Source: Mariniflexile sp. AS56 (GTDB lineage Bacteria; Bacteroidota; Bacteroidia; Flavobacteriales; Flavobacteriaceae). Taken from it: a DNA stretch of 64,000 nucleotides. Within the stretch, counting starts at the first letter, position 1, and every line of letters begins with the position of its first letter. The stretch spans positions 1 through 64,000 of the forward strand of contig NZ_JAUPED010000008.1 of the NCBI RefSeq assembly GCF_030552475.1, given 5' to 3'. The notes below the pieces were generated by a model. The model saw nothing but the letters and a program-made list of their open reading frames with translations, did not search any database and was not told where the DNA came from. The position numbers and the translations under genes are program-made. Of the stretch, positions 36,329 to 45,700 are shown piece by piece.

Positions 36329-37336
36329 CTAATTTTCAATCCTAGGTTTATTAAAAATTAAAGATAACCATCCTACAACTCTCCCCAAACTTTCAGTTAA
36401 GGCTTCTTTCCTTTTTGTTGTATTTAGAATATTTGTAAAACGAATAAGTGTTAATAATATAACTGTAGCATTCCATTTTAGAATGGCTTTCATTTCTGGA
36501 TTTGGATATTTAACACGCCATACATACCAACCATTTCTAACCACCATTTTACCATACTTATATTGATTTGGTCTACCTAATGGTTCGTGATAATGAAATA
36601 ATTTAGCGTTTGTTGCTATCACATTTTTTCCGAATTTTAAAGCACGAATACTAAAATCTGCGTCTTCATATAAACCATATCCCTCAAAATAAGTTGAAAA
36701 TTTTATATTCTTAAAAACAATTCTTTTAAAACTAAATGACATGCCTACCAACAAATCAACTTCATGATTTTTTCCAGTTAATGGGTAACTATAGGTTCTA
36801 CCATGTGAAAAAGAAGGCATAACACTAGGGTTAGCATATGACTGTAAATTAAAATAATTCCTTACTATATTCCGTAAACTTTCCTTAATAACATAATTCT
36901 CAAATTTGTAATACTTGCTTTTTGGATAAGTAACTTTTTTATCCATTAACTTCCATCTATTTTCATTAATAGCGACACCTCCTACTCCCACAACATCAGG
37001 ATTACTATTAAAAGCAGCTATTACCGCTTCAAAATAGTCTGTTTCTAAAACCGTGTCATCATCCAAAAAACAAACAATCTCCGTTTCATTTTGAATCAAA
37101 TTAACACCGTAATTACGCTGCTTTGTTAATCCTCTATTTTCATCATCAACTTTAAAATATTTTAAATTTTTAAATGAATTTTCTTTTAAAATAATGTTTG
37201 TTTCGTTATTGGTAGACCCATCAATAATTAAAATTTCATTAGGATAAACAGATTGGTTTAGAACTGATTCCAGTAACTTAATGAGGGACTTAGGCCGCAT
37301 ATAAGTACAGATGATAAGTGAAAATATTTTATCCAT
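36329..37336 (-). CDS. GT2-family glycosyltransferase
   Basis: A 335-residue GT-A enzyme with the opening FSLIICTYMRPKSLIKLL and the catalytic FLDDDTVLE (Asp92-94). A later acidic site GYGLYEDADFSIRALKFGKN gives the ED base motif. A C-terminal hydrophobic stretch (about 285-305) may hold it to the membrane. One base separates it from the exostosin-like gene. Donor and acceptor unknown. Confidence 0.9.
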   Translation of the reverse strand: MDKIFSLIICTYMRPKSLIKLLESVLNQSVYPNEILIIDGSTNNETNIILKENSFKNLKYFKVDDENRGLTKQRNYGVNLIQNETEIVCFLDDDTVLETDYFEAVIAAFNSNPDVVGVGGVAINENRWKLMDKKVTYPKSKYYKFENYVIKESLRNIVRNYFNLQSYANPSVMPSFSHGRTYSYPLTGKNHEVDLLVGMSFSFKRIVFKNIKFSTYFEGYGLYEDADFSIRALKFGKNVIATNAKLFHYHEPLGRPNQYKYGKMVVRNGWYVWRVKYPNPEMKAILKWNATVILLTLIRFTNILNTTKRKEALTESLGRVVGWLSLIFNKPRIEN

Positions 37337-37337
37337 G

Positions 37338-38363
37338 TTAATTCATCTTTTTTAGAAACGTATCGTGTATTTCAATAAAATAAGACGGACGCCTAAAATA
37401 AGACTCCCAAAGTTTTCTATTGCTTATTTGAAGTTCTTGAAACCCTTCATGGTTATATAAATTATGAAACGTTAGTATTTGTTGTTCTAAAGATTCCTTT
37501 TTTCTATCGTCTAAAACTACAATATGTTTTGACCAATCGATACTATCTTCTAAAGGTAACCTACAGTCGGTGTTCAACAAAACAGGAATACGCCCCACTG
37601 CCAAGGTTTCATAAAATCGCACTGAAAAATTGCCAACGCCTCGACTACAAAATGTATAGGCATTATTAAATATATTGTTGTAAAACTCTTGAGTAGATTT
37701 TTGCTTATCTGCTTCAGTGTGTGCACCAGCTCTATAATTATTCCGCAAAATAAAATTGGTTTTTAAAACTTCAGATCGCTTTAATTTATTTATATACCGT
37801 CCTCGTTTTATACTAGACGGATAGAATGGTTGCACGTCTGCCAAAATGAAACCCACACTTCTTTTAACTTTATATTTCAAATGGTTAAAAAACTCTTTCA
37901 TGTAATTTAAAAACCCAGATTTTGCATGCCCTACAAAACCTATACTTGGTTCCTTTTTTAAAGCAGAAAACCCATTAGGCAAATAACTCAAATAAGGGTC
38001 GTTTACAAAAGAAGGCATTGTTAAGGTCGAATTGGTTAACGTACTATTAAAACCCCCTAACCTAAACGTATAACTGTTTTTTATATAGGTTGTAAAACCG
38101 TAATCGCCAGCAGTGTAAATCCAAATAGGTTTATCATGCTTTTTTGCTAATTCAAGTAAGTTTTTAAAAGGTTTTGCGTGCTTTATAAACTGAGAATAAT
38201 CAATAGGTAATACAACAATCTCACATTCTACAACCTCATCAACTAACTTATAATATTTTAATAACTCCGCGTTTTTTAAAAAGTGTAAATCGAATAATAA
38301 CGGAAATACGCTTTTGCGGAATTCTTCAGTTAAAAAATTAGTATCGGTGTAAATTTTCAGCAT
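37338..38363 (-). CDS. exostosin-like (GT47-type) glycosyltransferase
   Basis: This 341-residue protein has a C-terminal half that matches the exostosin/GT47 pattern: NNAYTFCSRGVGNFSVRFYE, LAVGRIPVLLNTDCRLPL and then DSIDWSKHIVVLDD. The middle holds SIGFVGHAKSG, the start of the nucleotide-binding half. In animals and plants this fold builds heparan sulfate, xyloglucan and similar chains; bacterial members occur in capsule loci. No signal anchor is present, so it should be cytoplasmic. It lies between two GT2 genes. Confidence 0.82.
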   Translation of the reverse strand: MLKIYTDTNFLTEEFRKSVFPLLFDLHFLKNAELLKYYKLVDEVVECEIVVLPIDYSQFIKHAKPFKNLLELAKKHDKPIWIYTAGDYGFTTYIKNSYTFRLGGFNSTLTNSTLTMPSFVNDPYLSYLPNGFSALKKEPSIGFVGHAKSGFLNYMKEFFNHLKYKVKRSVGFILADVQPFYPSSIKRGRYINKLKRSEVLKTNFILRNNYRAGAHTEADKQKSTQEFYNNIFNNAYTFCSRGVGNFSVRFYETLAVGRIPVLLNTDCRLPLEDSIDWSKHIVVLDDRKKESLEQQILTFHNLYNHEGFQELQISNRKLWESYFRRPSYFIEIHDTFLKKMN

Positions 38364-39164
38364 TTAGTGTGTCTTAATTTTTCTACCGTTTTCATATGAA
38401 ATCAACCCTCTTTTGCTGTTACTATAAAAAGCCCATTCAAAATACAACCTAAAAGCTCTAGCTAATTTGATTATAGATTTATTAACTTTCACTTTTGAAT
38501 TCGATGTTTGAAATTCATTAACCAAAATAGACTGACTACCTTCTATAGTTGAAGCAAAAGAAGTATTGGTAATCGCTATTTTAGCCTTGGAATTACAAAT
38601 TCTGATACTATACTCGGTTTCACCATAACGTCCCGATGTACCTTCAAGATAATAACCAAACTCGTTATAAAACTGCCTTTTTGTTATAAACGGATGGTCG
38701 CTATATCTATAATAATTTTGCTTAAAATTCTTAAACGAGAACCTTGGAATTAAGGAAACAGCTTCCGTTAACTTAATAAGCTTATTAAATTTGAAATTTG
38801 ACGTAAACCTTACTATATCAACCAGTTTAGCATTAAGCAACTCGATACATTCAGGTAAAACCGTATTAATTTGGAGATTCAGCTTAAAATCTTCCTGACA
38901 ATAAATAACATATTCTCCCTTACAAGCTTTAAGACCTTTATTAATATTTGATGCCAAACCCTTATTTACATCTGATAAAACCAAGGTATCAATTCCATAA
39001 GATTGAATTAACTTCACCGTATCCATTTCACTGCCATCATCACTTACTACAATTTCTACATTTTCAAAATGGGCGTCACGAATGGCCTGAATACACTGCA
39101 ACAAATCTATTGGCCTGTTGTAATGGGTAATTAAGATACTTATTAGTGGCCTGCGTTCTTCCAT
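38364..39164 (-). CDS. GT2-family glycosyltransferase
   Basis: A 266-residue GT-A enzyme. It shows LISILITHYNRPIDLLQ, the SDDGSEMDTV turn and an acidic YCQEDFKL (Glu91-Asp92) in place of a classical DxD. A later GTSGRYGETEYSIRICN would provide the base. It is shorter than most of its neighbours. The gene abuts the exostosin-like gene with no gap. Specificity unknown. Confidence 0.87.
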   Translation of the reverse strand: MEERRPLISILITHYNRPIDLLQCIQAIRDAHFENVEIVVSDDGSEMDTVKLIQSYGIDTLVLSDVNKGLASNINKGLKACKGEYVIYCQEDFKLNLQINTVLPECIELLNAKLVDIVRFTSNFKFNKLIKLTEAVSLIPRFSFKNFKQNYYRYSDHPFITKRQFYNEFGYYLEGTSGRYGETEYSIRICNSKAKIAITNTSFASTIEGSQSILVNEFQTSNSKVKVNKSIIKLARAFRLYFEWAFYSNSKRGLISYENGRKIKTH

Positions 39165-39167
39165 AAA

Positions 39168-40694
39168 CTATAACTTTTTAGCCCAATAAAGGCTTGCACT
39201 CCACTTAATTTTGAATGCTTTTACAAAACTCCAATAATTAAAGATAGATTCCTTTTTAATTAACCTTAAAAACAAAACTAACTTATAATTTAAAAGCTGC
39301 TTTTTGGTATAATGTTTCAAGAAAGCATACATTACTGTTGGTGACGGTTTAGGCTGAATTACCTCATCATCCCACAACTGCTTTAATTTGGTTCTAAACC
39401 CACCAAATGGCGCTTTAAGGTGTGTAATTCTAATATCTGGACAGTAAACAACATCAACCCCTTTATTACGTAATGCCATACCAAAATCGAAATCTTCGCC
39501 ATAGCCAAATTCTAAGGCTAAATTAAAGCTTACTTGATTTAAAAATTCGGTTTTCACAAAACTACTTCCAGAACCAAAAATTCCTGTTTGATGAACCTGA
39601 CTCAAAGTAGGTTCTTCCCCCACCTGAAGACATGCGGTTGTAACAGCAACAATACCAAACTGATTGGCTTTATCAAATACAGATTCTATTAAATTTTCGA
39701 CAAACCTATTATCATCATCATTAAGAAAAACCCATTCACTTTCCACTTGTTTTTGCGCGATGTTCCTAGCATTACAAACGCCCGTTTTATGCGTAAAAGT
39801 ATGCTTGATATTAAAAGGCCAGCTTTCCGTAGTTAAAAAATCTAATTCTGTAACACTTTCAGGTAACGGGTTTTGTTCAACAATAATTACGTTTTTTGGA
39901 AGTACGGTTTGATTTGATAAATCTTTTAAAACATCATATAAATATTTCTTTCTTCCAATGGTAGGGATAATAATATCCATCTCTTTTTTAGAAACAACTT
40001 TATTTGTTGATTGAATAGTAGCTTCCTTTAATTTTAAAATGATTCTTTTATAAAAAATTGATTTTAGCAACGGCAACAAAATCACTTTTCTTTCAAAAAT
40101 AGCATAACATAAAAAAAGCATCCATACCCAAACCCATTTATAATGTTGCTTTACAAATTTGAATAATTCATGTTTTGAAATCTCTTGAACCTCCACTAAA
40201 ACAGAAGGTTTTTCTATCAACAATTTAGGTTCCGAATAACAAAACACGCCTTCGGACATTGTTAATTTCGCCATGGAAGTTAGAAAATAATCAAAATTTT
40301 CAAATTTGATTACCTCTTTAGTAATTGAATTTAAAAATTGAGCAGAAACGCCACCAACATCACTACTCATCAACCAAGTTGGATAACATACCTCCTTATT
40401 CACATTAACAAAAACGGACTGGTCGATATATCCAATATCATCCGAAATATAATATTTTCCACTTACTGAAAAGGATGCCAAAATCTGTTTATGATGAAAA
40501 ATAACATCTAAATCAACTTTATTTATATACGACACATAGGCTTCATGGCACCAAAGAATTAATTCTTCAGGATGCTTTATAGCGAGCTCGAATAAAGTAA
40601 TTGATATAGATGCCTTTATTTCAAAAGCAACCTCCTTAAACTCACTGTTAAGGACTTTTAATATTGTATTATCTCTGTGTATTAAATAAATCAT
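39168..40694 (-). CDS. two-part GT2 glycosyltransferase with an extra N-terminal domain
   Basis: A 508-residue protein. Residues about 238-508 form a full GT2 domain (MDIIIPTIGRKKYLYDVLKD, WVFLNDDDNRF, GYGEDFDFGMALRNKG). Residues 1 to about 215 form a separate domain with no clear motif, and a hydrophobic helix (VWVWMLFLCYAIF) and basic linker join the two. The N-terminal domain contains CHEAY, VFCYSEPKL and similar segments that hint at a degenerate glycosyltransferase, but this is inference. It overlaps the upstream GT4 gene by 4 bp. Confidence 0.87.
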   Translation of the reverse strand: MIYLIHRDNTILKVLNSEFKEVAFEIKASISITLFELAIKHPEELILWCHEAYVSYINKVDLDVIFHHKQILASFSVSGKYYISDDIGYIDQSVFVNVNKEVCYPTWLMSSDVGGVSAQFLNSITKEVIKFENFDYFLTSMAKLTMSEGVFCYSEPKLLIEKPSVLVEVQEISKHELFKFVKQHYKWVWVWMLFLCYAIFERKVILLPLLKSIFYKRIILKLKEATIQSTNKVVSKKEMDIIIPTIGRKKYLYDVLKDLSNQTVLPKNVIIVEQNPLPESVTELDFLTTESWPFNIKHTFTHKTGVCNARNIAQKQVESEWVFLNDDDNRFVENLIESVFDKANQFGIVAVTTACLQVGEEPTLSQVHQTGIFGSGSSFVKTEFLNQVSFNLALEFGYGEDFDFGMALRNKGVDVVYCPDIRITHLKAPFGGFRTKLKQLWDDEVIQPKPSPTVMYAFLKHYTKKQLLNYKLVLFLRLIKKESIFNYWSFVKAFKIKWSASLYWAKKL

Positions 40695-41836
40695 TCTATT
40701 ATAGATTTATAATAATCAATATTAATGTCTGCAATTTTATTGATATCAAACAAGGCTTCTACTTTTTCTCTTGCTCCACTACCTAGTTTCTCTGTCAACA
40801 ATGTATCATTTAATACTTCTAAAATACGTTGTGCATATAATTCTATATTGGATGGATTTACTAAAAAGCCATTCACGCCATCATCAATTAATTCTTGCGC
40901 CCAACCAATACTCGTATTCACCACTGGTTTTTGCATAGCCATCGATTCGATTGTAACCATTCCTAAAGTTTCAGCAAAACTAGGAAACACACACACATGT
41001 GCATTTTTAATATGATTTTTGACTTCGGAATAAGGCACTTTTCCTAAATAATTGACTTGCTTTCTAGCTTCATTGGAAAACAAATTTTCTACCAAGGCAT
41101 AGGTTGATGATGATCCGGTTTTTAAATCTGGGGCATCATTTCCTATTAATATTAATTGTGCATCAGGATTTGATGCTATTACTTTATTGAATATTGCAAC
41201 CAGTTCTAAAACGCCTTTTTTTCGTATAATAGTCCCTATATAAAGTATGGTGTTTCTGTTGTAAATCGAAGGGGTTTCGTTTTCAAAGTCTTTTAACTGC
41301 AAACCATAGTGAATGGTTTTAATTTTCTTTTTGTTTAAACCGAAAATTCTCTGTGTTTCGATACCCGCGTATGTTGTGGGTGCTATATAAGCCGAAGCAC
41401 CTTTTAATGCCAACTTCTCAAATAGAAAGTTTTTAAATTTTTGTTTGCGCTTATCGAGTTTACAAAAATAGGCGTCACTACCATGAAACCGTATTACTAA
41501 TGGTACTTTAAAACGCATGAATGCAGTGATACCTGTCCAATCTGGAGCTTCTAATAAATCAATACCTTCTTCTTTTACGACACTATTTACATACCAATTA
41601 AGCTGTTTTCTGTAATGGTACCAAGTAAATAGTTTGTATCTTTTTTTTGAAATTAAATGAATAGTAACTCCTTCATCTATAACAATCACATCTTCTTCTT
41701 GATGGTATACAAACACTATAACCTGAACGCCCTTTTCGACTAAAGCAATGGCCAAGTTTTTAATGCTTGTGCCAATACCCGCCGCATGGGATATCTTAGG
41801 ATGTGGGTATTCGGAAGTAATAAAACCTAGCTTCAT
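40691..41836 (-). CDS. GT4-family glycosyltransferase
   Basis: A 381-residue GT-B enzyme. It opens MKLGFITSEYPHPKISHAAG with GIGTSIKNLAIALVEKG. RNTILYIGTIIRKKGVLELV and FPSFAETLGMVTIESMAMQK follow, the latter giving the GT4 donor-site glutamates. Length and domain order are typical of this family in O-antigen and capsule clusters. It follows the SGNH gene by one base. Specificity unknown. Confidence 0.92.
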   Translation of the reverse strand: MKLGFITSEYPHPKISHAAGIGTSIKNLAIALVEKGVQVIVFVYHQEEDVIVIDEGVTIHLISKKRYKLFTWYHYRKQLNWYVNSVVKEEGIDLLEAPDWTGITAFMRFKVPLVIRFHGSDAYFCKLDKRKQKFKNFLFEKLALKGASAYIAPTTYAGIETQRIFGLNKKKIKTIHYGLQLKDFENETPSIYNRNTILYIGTIIRKKGVLELVAIFNKVIASNPDAQLILIGNDAPDLKTGSSSTYALVENLFSNEARKQVNYLGKVPYSEVKNHIKNAHVCVFPSFAETLGMVTIESMAMQKPVVNTSIGWAQELIDDGVNGFLVNPSNIELYAQRILEVLNDTLLTEKLGSGAREKVEALFDINKIADINIDYYKSIIE

Positions 41837-41837
41837 T

Positions 41838-42812
41838 TTAATGATTTACATTTAATAAAAAATACTTCATAATATAATCTCCCATTTTTTCAGAAAAAGC
41901 CATTGATCCTTTTAAATTCAAATGAGATTTGTCATAAAAATTAGTTTTATCAAAAGACAGGCTATCTCTTAAAAAGTTAACGTAATAAATATTATTTTTA
42001 ATTGCTATTTCTGAAACAATACTATCTACAAATTTTCTTTGCTCTTTTTTATAATTATCCATTTCATAATATTGAGGAGACCAAACTAAACAAACTTCTA
42101 TTTTATTTAGTTTACAAAAGTGAATAATTTCATTTAATTCATCAATCCCTTTAAAATAAGCTATCGAATATGCTTTTTCAACTGCATTATCGGCAAGGAT
42201 ACGTTTTCTGAATATATTCCAATTATTTTCATCCCATGGCTTATCTTGTGGTTTATATCCATTATAAGAGTTCTTACAATTCGATTCACCTGCAATTAGT
42301 TTAATTTTTTTAATAATCTGCATTTCATAACCACGGTATTTATACATGGGTATTAATTTTTCATGATAAAAATCCTTATCAACTTCTTTTGCTACTTCTT
42401 GATATTCATGCTTATTTGAATAAGGTAAATATTGAAATTTTTCAAATAGATTTTTTGAAGTTCCTAAAACACTTTTATCTATATCAATTACTAATAACTT
42501 TGGTAATTTATTTCTATTAACATAAGCTTGCCATCTTATTTTTAAAATGTTTAGAGGCGTTCCACTTAATCCTAAATTATAAACTGAGTGCTTCGTTTTA
42601 TTTTCAATAATTATCGGGCTATAGTGTGCTTCGGCTCTTGAATTCCCTAAAATAACAATGTCTGATTTTATCTTTCCATTAAATACTTTATTCCAAGTAT
42701 TATCACATACACTTTCATTATCTAAAACCCTGTCCAAAACCAATTGAATTATAAATAATACGGAGTAAAACAATAAAAAGCCAACCACTATTTTAACAAG
42801 AAAATCTCTCAA
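41838..42812 (-). CDS. SGNH/AlgJ-like protein, partner of the MBOAT acyltransferase
   Basis: This 324-residue protein has one N-terminal membrane span (about residues 5-26, IVVGFLLFYSVLFIIQLVL) and a large domain outside the cytoplasm. The SGNH-type pattern is seen as VILGNSRAEAHYSP (Ser nucleophile candidate) and the C-terminal YDKSHLNLKGSMAFSEK (Asp-x-x-His). Such proteins pass an acyl group from an MBOAT channel protein to a polysaccharide, as AlgJ/AlgX do with AlgI. It overlaps the MBOAT gene by 4 bp. The DNA here is very AT-rich. Confidence 0.82.
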   Translation of the reverse strand: MRDFLVKIVVGFLLFYSVLFIIQLVLDRVLDNESVCDNTWNKVFNGKIKSDIVILGNSRAEAHYSPIIIENKTKHSVYNLGLSGTPLNILKIRWQAYVNRNKLPKLLVIDIDKSVLGTSKNLFEKFQYLPYSNKHEYQEVAKEVDKDFYHEKLIPMYKYRGYEMQIIKKIKLIAGESNCKNSYNGYKPQDKPWDENNWNIFRKRILADNAVEKAYSIAYFKGIDELNEIIHFCKLNKIEVCLVWSPQYYEMDNYKKEQRKFVDSIVSEIAIKNNIYYVNFLRDSLSFDKTNFYDKSHLNLKGSMAFSEKMGDYIMKYFLLNVNH

Positions 42813-44269
42813 AATTGAAAATAAATAAACGAATTAGCATTATTATTAGTTGATAAAATTATAGCTAGAATTCCAATTAGATAAATAAATGGTTTAAATA
42901 TTCTATCATGTAAAAAGTTATTATTATCCACAAAAACATGCGATTTATTTCTATAAATCCAATCAATAATAACAAAAAATATAAGATAAAAAAACAACAC
43001 TTTAATGCTATGACCACTTAATTGTAGATGACCTAAATCAAAAAAATTAGATTTTTTAAAGATATTATTAATATATATAAAAGCCATGGATATATTGTCT
43101 GACCTAAAAAACACCCAAGCAAAAACAGTTAGCGAAAAGGTTATAAGTATACCTAAAAAATCTAGCAGTCTGCTAAAAAATGAATTTTTAAATAAAACAA
43201 TTTTATTTAATTCCAAAGATTTAATAAAAAATGAAGGTAAATAATAAACTCCATTTAGTGCTCCCCAAAAAACAAAAGTCCAATTAGCACCATGCCAAAA
43301 CCCACTAACGATAAAAACAACAAAGATATTTCTAATTACAATAATTGTTTTTTTTCTTGAACCACCTAATGGCAAATATAGATAATCTCTAAACCAAGTT
43401 GATAACGATATATGCCATCGTCTCCAAAATTCAGGAATATTCTTGGAGAAATAGGGTGTTCTAAAATTAGTCATTAAATCAATACCAAAAAATTTAGAAA
43501 CACCTATTGCCATATCTGAATACCCAGAAAAATCTCCATAAATCTGAAAGGCAAAAAGAACTGCTCCAATTATTAAAACACTTCCCGAGCTATTTGAATA
43601 GTTAGCAAAAATGTCATTAACAAAAGGTGCACAAGAATCTGCTATAACAATTTTTTTAAACAGACCCCACAAAATAAGTTGAACACCTTCAATACCTTTA
43701 TTATATTCAAATTTCCGCTTTTTATAAAACTGAGGCAACAATTTTGTTGCTCGCTCAATTGGTCCAGCTACCAACTGAGGAAAAAAAGAAACAAATACTG
43801 AAAAAGCTATAAAATTCTTTACAGGTTCCAGTTTTTTTCTATAAACATCGATAGTATAACTCAATGTTTGAAACGTATAAAAACTAATTCCAACGGGTAA
43901 TATAATATGAAGCGAACTAGAACTAATTGGATGTCCGAAAAATGAAAATACCGTTATAAAATTATCTATAAAGAAATTGTAATATTTAAAGAAACCTAAT
44001 AATCCTAAATTAACAAATACACTTATTAGCAATAAAGCATTCCTTTTTCTTAAATGGGACTCTTTTGATAAGTAAATTCCAATAAAAAAATCGACAACAG
44101 TGCTAAACGATATTAAAAACAAAAATCGCCAATCCCACCAACCATAAAACACATAACTTGCTAGTAGCAATACAAGGTTTTGATGATTACAACTTTTTTT
44201 GGCAACAAACCAGTGAAGTATAAATACTATTGGTAAAAAAATCGCAAAATCAAGGGAATTAAAAAGCAT
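42809..44269 (-). CDS. MBOAT-family O-acyltransferase (AlgI-like)
   Basis: A 486-residue polytopic membrane acyltransferase. The MBOAT core is visible in FPQLVAGPIERATKLLPQF, the conserved PEFWRRWHISLSTWFRDYLYLPLGG and the catalytic-histidine segment VSGFWHGANWTFVFWG. AlgI-type proteins move acyl groups, usually acetyl, across the membrane for O-acylation of exopolysaccharide. The following SGNH gene would finish the transfer. It is more AT-rich than most neighbours, a possible sign of separate origin. Confidence 0.93.
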   Translation of the reverse strand: MLFNSLDFAIFLPIVFILHWFVAKKSCNHQNLVLLLASYVFYGWWDWRFLFLISFSTVVDFFIGIYLSKESHLRKRNALLLISVFVNLGLLGFFKYYNFFIDNFITVFSFFGHPISSSSLHIILPVGISFYTFQTLSYTIDVYRKKLEPVKNFIAFSVFVSFFPQLVAGPIERATKLLPQFYKKRKFEYNKGIEGVQLILWGLFKKIVIADSCAPFVNDIFANYSNSSGSVLIIGAVLFAFQIYGDFSGYSDMAIGVSKFFGIDLMTNFRTPYFSKNIPEFWRRWHISLSTWFRDYLYLPLGGSRKKTIIVIRNIFVVFIVSGFWHGANWTFVFWGALNGVYYLPSFFIKSLELNKIVLFKNSFFSRLLDFLGILITFSLTVFAWVFFRSDNISMAFIYINNIFKKSNFFDLGHLQLSGHSIKVLFFYLIFFVIIDWIYRNKSHVFVDNNNFLHDRIFKPFIYLIGILAIILSTNNNANSFIYFQF

Positions 44270-44299
44270 TCAGTATATTATTAATCTTAAAAAAATAAT

Positions 44300-45694
44300 T
44301 TAGTTTAAAATTTTATTTAAAGATTCCCAAATATTTCCTGAAGCTTTTGTTGGTGTTTTACCAGCCACAACTTCAAACCACTTTAACCCTTCTTTTACAT
44401 TGGATAATTTAGCATCTAGAATTTGTTTTACTAAATTTTCTAAGTCATTTTTATCTGTACAAAAAACAGCGGCTTTATCACTTGGCATACTTCTAAAATG
44501 GACATATTTATAATTCTGACCAATATCCCGGATGCCTTTTTGTAACTGAGGTTGTTCATAATTATAATATATACAGGCCTTATTATGTGCTACAAAATCA
44601 AATACGGTAGATGAGCAAACATTAGTAACAAACTCACTATGTTCACACACATTATACAACATTCTAAAATCCTCCTTTGCTGGCAATACCTCGTTCCACA
44701 TGGTACCAACTTGTTTCCAAATAGGGTCTAAAACTTCAATAATGTCTTTGTTTGCCTCAATAACTGCATTGTACCTTTTCGTAAAATCTACTGGACATTT
44801 CCTATAAATGACACCTAAATTATATCCTTTAGAGTTTAAGCCTCGAACTGCATTTGTTAAGTCTTCTAAATAATATTGATCTAATGGTGAGGTTGTTTCA
44901 TCATCACCAGAATAACAGATATATTTTTTATTAATATCAAGTCCATACTGTTTAAAGAAAGCTTCTCTACTATCCTTTAAACTAGTATCAAAATGAGGTT
45001 CAAACTGGGGCGTACCTGTAACAAAAACTTGTTCAGCTTTCACAAATGGGTAATATTGTAGCACTTGTTGTTTCATTAAATCGCTCCAAACAAAATAATA
45101 ATCGGTTTCTACTACTTGCATCGCTTTTGGGACATTATCCCACGAATAAACAAAGGCTACCGTTGGTATTCCCAAATCTTTTGCTGCCAACAAAGCACTT
45201 ATAGATTGTGTTGAACGTTGCGTCGTGCAAAACACCAAATCTGGTTTATGCTCCAATAACTGCGCTTTACAATAGTTGTATTTAGATGTTGAACGCTCTA
45301 AATCATTTATCTTTTTTCGAATACGTTCAATGCCTTTTTCAGAATTATTTAAACCTATTAAAACTTTGGTAAAAACACTTTTGAATGTGTTTTTCAGTCC
45401 GTTGTAATTAAACGGAAACTTGTAAGTTGGATATACTTCATCATTAAACTTCTTTTCAGACACGTTTAATTCAATGCGCTTTCGAGCTCTAGAATATAAA
45501 GGCGTTAATGGATGAATTTTATGATTTTCAATTTTAACTTCATTAAAACCCAAATTATCTTTAAGTGAAAAAACAGTATTATTCCAATAATGGATGTCAT
45601 ACCCCATGTTTTCACCAATCTGTTTAAAATCTGTAAATGCAAAGTTTCTTAAACCAACACCATCAGGAAAAAAAACGAATACTTTCTTTTTCAT
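44300..45694 (-). CDS. unassigned GT-B-like protein beside the nonulosonic-acid genes
   Basis: A 464-residue soluble protein. The middle reads like the first half of a GT-B enzyme (KPDLVFCTTQRSTQSISALL, TVAFVYSWDNVPKAM, VFVTGTPQFEPHF). The C-terminal part has FVTNVCSSTVFDFVAHNKAC, similar in style to CDP-glycerol glycerophosphotransferase and capsule transferase donor sites. No named family fits with confidence. Its place two genes after the CMP-nonulosonate synthase, next to the pyruvyltransferase-family gene, makes a CMP-sugar-using transferase one possibility. This is inference only. Confidence 0.75.
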   Translation of the reverse strand: MKKKVFVFFPDGVGLRNFAFTDFKQIGENMGYDIHYWNNTVFSLKDNLGFNEVKIENHKIHPLTPLYSRARKRIELNVSEKKFNDEVYPTYKFPFNYNGLKNTFKSVFTKVLIGLNNSEKGIERIRKKINDLERSTSKYNYCKAQLLEHKPDLVFCTTQRSTQSISALLAAKDLGIPTVAFVYSWDNVPKAMQVVETDYYFVWSDLMKQQVLQYYPFVKAEQVFVTGTPQFEPHFDTSLKDSREAFFKQYGLDINKKYICYSGDDETTSPLDQYYLEDLTNAVRGLNSKGYNLGVIYRKCPVDFTKRYNAVIEANKDIIEVLDPIWKQVGTMWNEVLPAKEDFRMLYNVCEHSEFVTNVCSSTVFDFVAHNKACIYYNYEQPQLQKGIRDIGQNYKYVHFRSMPSDKAAVFCTDKNDLENLVKQILDAKLSNVKEGLKWFEVVAGKTPTKASGNIWESLNKILN

Positions 45695-45700
45695 ATTTTA

